Assembly (NCBI GenBank): GCA_052148435.1
Contig: JBKQIF010000099.1
Span: 1-64,000 of the forward strand
DNA from: JBEKYD01 sp052148435
Lineage (GTDB): Bacteria; Acidobacteriota; Terriglobia; Bryobacterales; Bryobacteraceae
Length of the DNA: 64,000 bases
Direction of reading: 5' to 3'
Shown: piece after piece, positions 56,413 to 64,000 of the stretch
Layout: every line of letters begins with the position of its first letter
How positions within the stretch are numbered: position 1 is the stretch's first letter
Translations under genes and position numbers: made by a program
The notes under the pieces: generated by a model
Seen by the model: only the letters and a program-made list of their open reading frames with translations
Databases searched by the model: none
What the model was told of the DNA's origin: nothing

Positions 56413-56438
56413 GTTTTGTTCCGAATCCGGAACAAAAC
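56413..56438. promoter_or_regulatory. Inverted repeat operator candidate
   Basis: GTTTTGTTCCG (56413-56423), four bases, CGGAACAAAAC (56428-56438): a perfect 11-bp inverted repeat, 98 bases before the regulator start and 29 bases before pheA. Adjacent CGGATTCTCCTCCGG (56439-56453) repeats part of the half-site. Its position between divergent genes, one encoding an XRE/S24 regulator, suggests autoregulation. Confidence 0.5.
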
Positions 56439-56466
56439 GGATTCTCCTCCGGAATAGGGACAGGTT

Positions 56467-57324
56467 ATGAGGAAAATCTCCGCTCGATCCATCGCCTTTC
56501 AGGGTGAGCGCGGAGCGTTCAGCGAGATGGCCGTCCGCCAACTGGCCGGCGAGGGTAGTCCTGTGCTGCCGTGCCCCAGATTTGAGGACGTATTCCGGAG
56601 CTTGACGGAAGGCAAGGCCGTCGGCGCCGTGGTGCCGATTGAGAACACGCTGGCGGGATCGGTGCATGAAAACTACGATCACCTGCTCAGCTATGAGCTA
56701 CCGATCGTGTCCGAGACCAGCGTCCGCATTGTCCACAACTTAATTGCGCCGGCAGAGCTGCGCTTCTCACAAATTAGGCGCGTCTTTTCTCACCCGGTGG
56801 CTTTGAATCAATGTCTCGATTTCTTTCAGAAAAATCCCCAAATCGAAAAAATTCCGTTCTATGACACGGCCGGGAGCGTGAAAATGGTGATGGAGGAGGG
56901 CCTGACCGATGCCGCCGCCATCGCCAGTTCGGTGGCGAGCGAGATCTACGGAGCCCGCATCTTGCGACGCTCGATCGAAAGCGATCGCCAGAATTTCACC
57001 CGCTTCTTTCTGCTGCGCACTTCCGCTTATGCGCTTCGCCACCGGGCGCCGGCCAAGCCGAACACGCCGTGGAAAACTTCCCTCGTGTTCAGCACGCGGA
57101 ACCAGGCCGGGGCGCTGTTTCGCGCTCTGAGCGCATTCGCCTTGCGCGACCTGAGCCTCGCCAAGATCGAATCGCGGCCTCTCCGCGGAAAACCGTGGGA
57201 ATACCTGTTCTACGTGGATTTCCTGGGACATGTGGATTCTCCGCAGGTGCGCAATGCGTTGGGGCACTTACGAGAACTGGCGGATTTTCTGCGCGTGCTC
57301 GGTTGCTACCCGAAAGGAGCCTAG
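56467..57324 (+). CDS. pheA: Prephenate dehydratase
   Basis: 285 residues. It converts prephenate to phenylpyruvate for phenylalanine synthesis. The catalytic domain (~8-190) shows FQGERGAFSEMAVRQL, PIENTLAGSVHENYDHLL, VFSHPVALNQCLDFF and the signature SDRQNFTRFFLL. The ACT regulatory domain (~205-280) carries the ESRP motif (AKIESRPLRGKPWEYLFYVDF) that binds phenylalanine for feedback control. No chorismate mutase domain is fused. Confidence 0.96.
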   Translation: MRKISARSIAFQGERGAFSEMAVRQLAGEGSPVLPCPRFEDVFRSLTEGKAVGAVVPIENTLAGSVHENYDHLLSYELPIVSETSVRIVHNLIAPAELRFSQIRRVFSHPVALNQCLDFFQKNPQIEKIPFYDTAGSVKMVMEEGLTDAAAIASSVASEIYGARILRRSIESDRQNFTRFFLLRTSAYALRHRAPAKPNTPWKTSLVFSTRNQAGALFRALSAFALRDLSLAKIESRPLRGKPWEYLFYVDFLGHVDSPQVRNALGHLRELADFLRVLGCYPKGA

Positions 57325-57349
57325 CCAGGGCAGCGCCCTACCGCCGCGC

Positions 57350-59053
57350 CTAGCGCCCGAGGAACTTTTCCAGCTTCTCGATCTCCCGCTCCGCTTTTTC
57401 CATGTCGGCACGGGCGGCCGGAAGGTCCAACTGGTTCAGGTCCTCCGTGGCGCTCTGCAGGTACGCGTCCATGAGCGACTGCGCCTCGCGAATATCCCCG
57501 CGCAGATTCATACCGTGGCCTTTCTGCGACTCCTCCAAAGTACGGAGACTCGTCCGGACCACGATGGCGCGAGCGGCGAGCATCTGGCGAAATTCGCGCT
57601 GTTCGCGCAGGGCACGTTCGTCGACGGCGGCGGCCTGCCCCTCATGACGCTCGCGAGCTTCCGACTGGCGGAGCGAGGTCCTCTCGCGGCCTTCATTGGG
57701 CTGGTCTTGCGGCGGCCGTGCCACGCTTTCGGCCGGCAGTTGCGGGGCCGGAATGGGCGCCATGGGTTCCGTCGCACGATGCGGGGAGGCCGCCGCCTTG
57801 TTGGGCCTCTCCTGGACGGGCATCCCGCCCGACGGCGCCGGGGGTTGTTGGGCGGCCGTGGTGGAACTGGGCGCCGGCGGCGCTGACGTTGGCTCTGTGT
57901 TCGCCGCGGCCGGTACCGCCGCGGGGCTCGTCGCGCCGGTCGCCGGCGAGCTCGACGGCGCGGCGTATTGGGGCGCGGAGGTGACCTGTGGGGACGCGTT
58001 CTGCGGAGCGGCCTTGGTCGCATGCCATGGACCGAACTGGATCGCGGCTACTACCGCCGCCGCCGCCACCAGCCCACCCAGTGCCATCCACACGCCGCGG
58101 TGGCTGCGCCGCACCAGCGGCGGAGCGGGAGCGGCCATGTATGGAGCCGGTGGTATAGCCATCGGCGGTATGGGTCCCGGCACCGGCAGAGCACTGGCTG
58201 GAACGGTAGTCGCCAATCCGGGAGCGGTCCCCGCGCCGGGCACCGATCCCAAAGCGTTGCGGAAGGCCGTCGCGGTCTGAAAACGCGCGTTCGGGTCCTT
58301 CACCACCGCCATCAGGATTACGTCGTTGAGCGCCTGCGGCATGGATGGATCGAGCGCGATCGGGGACAGCGGAACCTTGTCCAGATGCGCCGCCATGATC
58401 GCGAATTGGCTGTCTCCGTCGAAGGGCCGTTTGCCGGTCGCCAACTCGTAGAGCGATACGCCGACCGAGTACAGGTCGGCGCGGGCGTCCAGCGTGGCAG
58501 CCCCTTTGATCTGCTCCGGCGACATGTAATAGAGCGAGCCCATGGTGGTGCCGGTCATGGTCAGCTTCTGGTCGCCGGATGCCTTGGCGATACCAAAGTC
58601 CATCAGCTTCACCACGCCGGTGGGCGTCAACATCATGTTGGCCGGCTTGATATCGCGGTGCACCACTCCCCGGGCGTGCGCGTATTCCAGGGCCGACAAT
58701 ACCTGGCGAATATAATCCACGGCGAGGGAGACCGGGATGGGGCCGCCCTTCAGCTTATGCTCCAGCGTCTCGCCTTCCACCAGTTCCATCAACATCAGGA
58801 GCTGGTTGTCCACCCTCAGAGCGGTGTGTAGAGCGGCGATATTGGGGTGCTCCAAGCTCGCCTGCACCTTGATTTCCCGCAAAAACCGGTCCGCCAGCTC
58901 GGGTGCGTTGCCAAGATCCGGCAGCAGCACCTTCATGGCCTCGACCCGGTCCGAAATCACGTTTCGGACCTTGTACACCTTGCCCATGCCGCCGGCACCC
59001 AGAATGTCGATAATCCGATAGTCGCCGACCGTCGAACCGACGCTTAGTTCCAT
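57350..59053 (-). CDS. Transmembrane Ser/Thr protein kinase
   Basis: 567 residues. The kinase domain (~10-275) has the glycine loop ILGAGGMGKVYKVRN, Lys in EAMKVLLP, HRDIKPANMM, DFGIAKASGD and GSLYYMSPEQIKG, all needed for activity. A Pro/Ala/Thr-rich region follows, with one membrane helix (GVWMALGGLVAAAAVVAAIQF, ~325-345), a long disordered stretch and a C-terminal helical segment (LRGDIREAQSLMDAYLQ and ADMEKAEREIEKLEKFLG) that resembles a short coiled coil. No PASTA repeats. The target is unknown; the next upstream gene, a CsgG-like secreted protein, may be related. Confidence 0.93.
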   Translation of the reverse strand: MELSVGSTVGDYRIIDILGAGGMGKVYKVRNVISDRVEAMKVLLPDLGNAPELADRFLREIKVQASLEHPNIAALHTALRVDNQLLMLMELVEGETLEHKLKGGPIPVSLAVDYIRQVLSALEYAHARGVVHRDIKPANMMLTPTGVVKLMDFGIAKASGDQKLTMTGTTMGSLYYMSPEQIKGAATLDARADLYSVGVSLYELATGKRPFDGDSQFAIMAAHLDKVPLSPIALDPSMPQALNDVILMAVVKDPNARFQTATAFRNALGSVPGAGTAPGLATTVPASALPVPGPIPPMAIPPAPYMAAPAPPLVRRSHRGVWMALGGLVAAAAVVAAIQFGPWHATKAAPQNASPQVTSAPQYAAPSSSPATGATSPAAVPAAANTEPTSAPPAPSSTTAAQQPPAPSGGMPVQERPNKAAASPHRATEPMAPIPAPQLPAESVARPPQDQPNEGRERTSLRQSEARERHEGQAAAVDERALREQREFRQMLAARAIVVRTSLRTLEESQKGHGMNLRGDIREAQSLMDAYLQSATEDLNQLDLPAARADMEKAEREIEKLEKFLGR

Positions 59054-59059
59054 ACTTTC

Positions 59060-60034
59060 CTACTTACTGGAAACCGTGTCTTTGACTTGCGGTTGGCCCG
59101 GGCCGGTGAACTTCCCCACCGCCGAGGTTTCGTCGATTTCGGTAATTGTGACCGTTCCTACACTCTCGTCGATACGGCGCAGCACTTTTCCGCTGGAGGG
59201 GTCCCGGATCTCGCGCCCCGGATGTTTCACCTGCAGCGTGTCGCCCACCTTTAGACCGCTGCGCGAACCGACGTTCAGGATCAGCGTGCCGTCGGGCGAA
59301 GCATCGGCCACCATACCGTTGATGGAAACCGTTTGCACCGGGAGTTGGGCCGCACGCGCATCCAATTGGGTCCCGAGATCGGCGACCGCCTTGGTGGTGG
59401 CCTCACCCAGGATCGTAGCGGCGAAATTGGAGGATTTCATATCCATCCCGGCGCCCCCCTCGGATCCGCCACCGCCGCCCGCGCCAAGTATCCCCCCTCC
59501 GGAACGCGACGATGATCCCTTCGCCGTGCAACTGGCCAGGATTTCCGCCGTGCTGGTATCGATCATCCGCGCCGTGACCTGCACCACCGCCGTGGCCTGA
59601 GATTTGCGAACGCCGCCCACCCCGAAACGCCCGGTTACACCGCTCAGCGCACCGCCTCCCACGTCGGTTTTCTTGTCGTCGCGCCCGAACTGCGTGATGC
59701 TCCCAATAACGATGACGTTCACCCCCAGGATGCGGGCGATCTTGGCCGCGGTGGTGGGATCGGCCCGGTCGCTGTTGGAAAAATTCTGCTCCGCCAGCAC
59801 CTTGTCGAGTTCCTTGCGTTCGATGACGGAATACACGCCGTCATTCACCAGGCGGTCCACCAGCATATCGGCAATCCCTTTGCCGACGTCCTGATCCGAC
59901 CCGAATAGCTGGCGTACGCTGGACGACACCGCGGCGTAGTCGAAATTCATTACCGCTACCCGCTTTTTGGTTTGAGCCTGCGCACCGCCTGCCAGCGCCA
60001 ACACCAGGACCAAGCCTCCGAGTCTCGATTGCAT
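59060..60034 (-). CDS. CsgG-family exported protein
   Basis: 324 residues from ATG 60034, with GGAGGCGAG before it. Signal peptide MQSRLGGLVLVLALAGGAQAQ. The CsgG/HfaB domain starts KRVAVMNFDYAAVSS and has GKGIADMLVDRLVNDGVYSVIERKELDKVLAEQNFSNS and GVNVIVIGSITQFGRDDKK. A Gly/Ser-rich loop (~190-210) and a beta C-terminus (TVSINGMVADASPDGTLILNVGSRSGLKVGDTLQV), which looks like a flagellar-assembly T-type or FecR-like fold, follow. CsgG itself is the curli secretion pore, but no curli genes are near, and many such proteins have unknown roles. It precedes the kinase by six bases. Confidence 0.8.
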   Translation of the reverse strand: MQSRLGGLVLVLALAGGAQAQTKKRVAVMNFDYAAVSSSVRQLFGSDQDVGKGIADMLVDRLVNDGVYSVIERKELDKVLAEQNFSNSDRADPTTAAKIARILGVNVIVIGSITQFGRDDKKTDVGGGALSGVTGRFGVGGVRKSQATAVVQVTARMIDTSTAEILASCTAKGSSSRSGGGILGAGGGGGSEGGAGMDMKSSNFAATILGEATTKAVADLGTQLDARAAQLPVQTVSINGMVADASPDGTLILNVGSRSGLKVGDTLQVKHPGREIRDPSSGKVLRRIDESVGTVTITEIDETSAVGKFTGPGQPQVKDTVSSK

Positions 60035-60114
60035 ACTCGCCTCCATCAGGACAAACATAGAGGAGTCGAGCGGCAGAGTCAACCGCCCCGGTACCAGCGG
60101 ACCGGCCGCGCCGA

Positions 60115-60342
60115 TCAGCGAAAAAGCCGGCCGGGAAGGGAGTACAACTGCTGGCGCATCGGTTCCGCGGACGGCGCCAGGAGCACGTTCATGGCGAACC
60201 AACTGGTGGTGAAGGCGATCAGCGAGCCCGTCAGGCGGTTGCGGCCGAGGATCAAACGCAGCAGCAGTGCCGCCACAAAGGGCCCTGCGGCAATGCACAC
60301 GCGGGTTACAGGCCCGAGATGCGCTAAAACAGTGCCCGTCAT
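60115..60342 (-). CDS. Small two-helix membrane protein
   Basis: 75 residues, MTGTVLAHLGPVTRVCIAAG on from ATG 60342 (a GTG eight codons earlier also possible). Hydrophobic helices VCIAAGPFVAALLLRLILG and LIAFTTSWFAMNVLLAPSAE, then a conserved-looking end MRQQLYSLPGRLFR. The pattern (V)NVLLAP-x-x-E-x-MRQD-x-LPGRLFR seems recurrent in Acidobacteria. It is 80 bases before the CsgG-like gene on the same strand. Function unknown. Confidence 0.5.
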   Translation of the reverse strand: MTGTVLAHLGPVTRVCIAAGPFVAALLLRLILGRNRLTGSLIAFTTSWFAMNVLLAPSAEPMRQQLYSLPGRLFR

Positions 60343-60457
60343 GAACCGGAGTGTGGGCCTTACCACTCCCGTCGATCAAGCTAACTTCGGATAGCAATCG
60401 CGGCCCGCCGGGGCGGCCAACCGGTTTTTATCTGCGGGATAATATCGGGGAGGGCCC

Positions 60458-62179
60458 ATGGAGTTTGCCGAGCAGTTAAAGGGCGTGGTGCGTATCGAAG
60501 ACGTAGTGGGCGAATACGTGCGATTACGCAAATCCGGCCCCAGCCGCTACATGGGACTGTGCCCCTTTCACAGCGAAAAGACTCCCTCCTTCACGGTTCA
60601 TGTGGTTCACCAGTTCTACAAGTGCTTCTCCTGCGGAGCCGCCGGCGACGTCATCAAGTTCGTGATGGAAAAAGAGGGCCTGAGTTTTTTCGAGGCTCTG
60701 AAATCTCTGGCCGAGCGCTACGGCGTTCCCATGCCGAAGCGCTCACAGTACGCCGATGACGATTCCCGCATGCGGGCCGCCCTGTTCGAGATGCACACAC
60801 TGGCGGCGCAGACGTTTCGGGCCAATTTGCAGTCGCCGGCCGGCGACGCGGCGCGGGCCTACCTGGAGCGGCGCGGGGTGAGCCCGGAGACCGCCGAAAA
60901 ATTCGGCCTGGGCTATTCCGAACGTGGCCGCGCGCTGGTCCGGCTATTCGGCGAGCGGCGCTTTACCGCGGAGCAGTCGGAGCAGTCCGGCCTGGTAGGT
61001 AAGCGTGAAGACGGCTCCTTCTACGATCGTTTTCGCAACCGCCTCATGTTCCCGATCCACAACGAAGCGGGCAAAATCATTGGTTTTGGCGGGCGGGCGC
61101 TGGATGCCGGCGACGAACCGAAGTATTTGAATTCGCCCGAAACGCCGATATACAAAAAGAGCTTTGTGCTTTACAATCTTCATCGCGCCAAGGAGGCAAT
61201 TCGCCGCGATGACCGCGCGATCCTGGTGGAAGGTTACATGGACGCGATCGGCGTGACTGCCGCTGGCTTTGCCTCCGTAGTGGCCAGTTGCGGAACCTCG
61301 CTCACCGCGCAGCAGGTGCAAACCCTGAAGCGGCACTCCGGTAAGGTGTTCGTGAATTTCGACCCCGATGCGGCGGGGGCGAATGCCACCGAGCGCTCTA
61401 TCGGCCTTTTGCTGACCGAGGGGATGCACGTGCGCATTGTGGAATTGGACCGGGGTCTCGACCCGGACGAGTACTGCAAGCAAAACGGCGCGACAGCGTA
61501 TGCGGACCGCCTGGCCGCGGCCAAGGGTTATTTCTATTGGCTGGCGGACCGCGCGCGCACACAGCATGACGTGCATTCGAGCGAAGGCGCGGCGGCGATT
61601 CTCCAGGCGCTGTTGCCCGCCGTTGAACGGATTTCCGATCCGATCGAGCGCAGCGCCGTGGCCAACGACCTGGCAGCCTACGTGGGCGCGGAGCGCGGCG
61701 CGATCCTCGATTGGTTTCGCAAAGCCGCGGCGGCGCGCGACACCAAACCGATCGAGGCGCCCAAGGCCGCGCTCCGGCCGAGCGAGCGCATTCTGCTGAA
61801 TGCCGTATTGCAGCCGGAAATGCGCGCCGAGATGCTGGGGGAACTTCGCTCGCTCGATGCCGTGTCGCGCTTCGGGTCGCATCGCATCTTTCAGGCGGTG
61901 TTTGTCCTTGAGGATGCCGGAACCGCCTGGGGCTTTGAGGAACTGCACGCCCGGCTGGAGCCCGCCGATCAGAACCTGCTGGCGGAAGCGGTTCTGCAAG
62001 AAGACGAGCGGAACACGCTCGAAAAGGCGCGGGCGGCGATCGAAAGCGTGGCCCGCGACGAACGTCTATGGCGCCGCGACCAATTGAAAGCGCGCATTCG
62101 CGAGGCCGAGCGCGCCGGGAATATGGAGGAGGCGATTCGCCTCGCACGTGAGCTGGCGGACTTGGAAAGGGCCGCCTGA
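60458..62179 (+). CDS. dnaG: DNA primase
   Basis: 573 residues. It makes RNA primers at the replication fork. The CHC2 zinc domain has Cys35, His38, Cys56, Cys59 (LCPFHSEKTPSFTVH, FYKCFSCGAAGD). The Toprim core includes GFGGRALDAGDEPKYLNSPE, the acidic VEGYMDAIGVTAAGF and VNFDPDAAGANATERS. The C-terminal helicase-binding part is present but short compared with E. coli DnaG (581). ATG 60458 follows GGGAGGG. dnaG and rpoD form the macromolecular synthesis arrangement, without rpsU here. Confidence 0.96.
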   Translation: MEFAEQLKGVVRIEDVVGEYVRLRKSGPSRYMGLCPFHSEKTPSFTVHVVHQFYKCFSCGAAGDVIKFVMEKEGLSFFEALKSLAERYGVPMPKRSQYADDDSRMRAALFEMHTLAAQTFRANLQSPAGDAARAYLERRGVSPETAEKFGLGYSERGRALVRLFGERRFTAEQSEQSGLVGKREDGSFYDRFRNRLMFPIHNEAGKIIGFGGRALDAGDEPKYLNSPETPIYKKSFVLYNLHRAKEAIRRDDRAILVEGYMDAIGVTAAGFASVVASCGTSLTAQQVQTLKRHSGKVFVNFDPDAAGANATERSIGLLLTEGMHVRIVELDRGLDPDEYCKQNGATAYADRLAAAKGYFYWLADRARTQHDVHSSEGAAAILQALLPAVERISDPIERSAVANDLAAYVGAERGAILDWFRKAAAARDTKPIEAPKAALRPSERILLNAVLQPEMRAEMLGELRSLDAVSRFGSHRIFQAVFVLEDAGTAWGFEELHARLEPADQNLLAEAVLQEDERNTLEKARAAIESVARDERLWRRDQLKARIREAERAGNMEEAIRLARELADLERAA

Positions 62180-62248
62180 TTCCACTCTTCCGCCTTGGTG
62201 TACAATGATTGGGACTCGCTAATCGCCGGGGGGAGTAACGGGGCTTCA

Positions 62249-63934
<1,686 letters not shown>

Positions 63935-63936
63935 GG

Positions 63937-63960
63937 GGTGGCACAGGCTTTAGCCTGTGG
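63937..63960 (+). repeat. REP-like hairpin, family B single arm
   Basis: GGTGGCACAGGC-TTTA-GCCTGTGG, two bases after the rpoD stop. Identical to the right arm of the palindrome in the Sco gene at 22929-22952. The remaining 40 bases to the window end show nothing further. Confidence 0.8.
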
Positions 63961-64000
63961 TGGCATTCTGGCCTTCGCCCTATCTTACCAGCGCGGTTCG

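Noticed and set aside
60035..60397. Longer start for the CsgG-like gene
   Set aside because: The extension overlaps another small gene and is unlike a leader; ATG 60034 has a strong ribosome site and signal peptide.
62195..62248. Upstream start for rpoD at TTG 62195
   Set aside because: The extra residues do not resemble sigma region 1.1, whereas GTG 62249 gives the usual (M/V)ALEDKFEGL start.

Overview
The window looks like chromosomal DNA of a soil Acidobacteriota of the Solibacteres/Bryobacteraceae type. This is inferred from high G+C, the glutamine synthetase clade, the alternative complex III/caa3 operon, the split dihydropyrimidine dehydrogenase, and the intergenic hairpin repeats; no rRNA is present to confirm it. 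Most of the window is housekeeping and metabolic sequence. The left edge (1-~685) looks like the end of an integrated island: a VapBC-like toxin-antitoxin pair, cut by the window edge, lies before a displaced 3' half of a tRNA-Thr(TGT) gene.

Layout. 1222-2652: glutamine synthetase. 2713-9277: a transglutaminase/amidoligase cluster (a 1105-residue transglutaminase-DUF2126 fusion, two further transglutaminases, an N-formylglutamate amidohydrolase) with two gene relics, one of them the N-terminus of a circularly permuted ATP-grasp ligase. 9471-15909: rsmD, recG, topA, dprA on the minus strand. 15982-18360: a small conserved protein, a lipoprotein and a secreted TPR protein. 18477-31130: a 12-gene minus-strand respiratory operon, actABCDEF (alternative complex III), a one-TM protein, a Sco copper chaperone and coxBACD (caa3-type oxidase). 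31336-32469: exported glycosylasparaginase-like enzyme. 33162-38732: reductive pyrimidine catabolism (class III aminotransferase, preT, preA, dihydropyrimidinase). 39436-49245: tag, a pseudouridine synthase, uvrA, a deoxyhypusine-synthase-like protein, a CPBP protease, mtnA, a thioredoxin-fold protein, a VbhA antitoxin with a truncated Fic gene, and a secreted unknown. 49849-64000: a toroid-lyase-like exported protein, fabH, a SprT-like metalloprotease, several membrane or unknown proteins, a 37-residue exported peptide, an XRE/S24-like repressor, pheA, a Ser/Thr kinase, a CsgG-like protein, dnaG and rpoD.

The most unusual signal is in the gaps between genes. Many hold short hairpins preceded by a GTGG-type foot. 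These fall into at least four families whose stems differ by compensatory changes; several occur as inverted pairs. One inverted pair (32819-32998) encloses the last 41 codons of a REP-associated tyrosine transposase (RAYT). Two hairpin insertions have entered the respiratory operon: one is read in frame inside the signal peptide of the Sco protein, the other supplies the apparent start codon of actE. I read these as a REP/REPIN-like system, possibly still mobile or recently mobile, with a GTGG foot.
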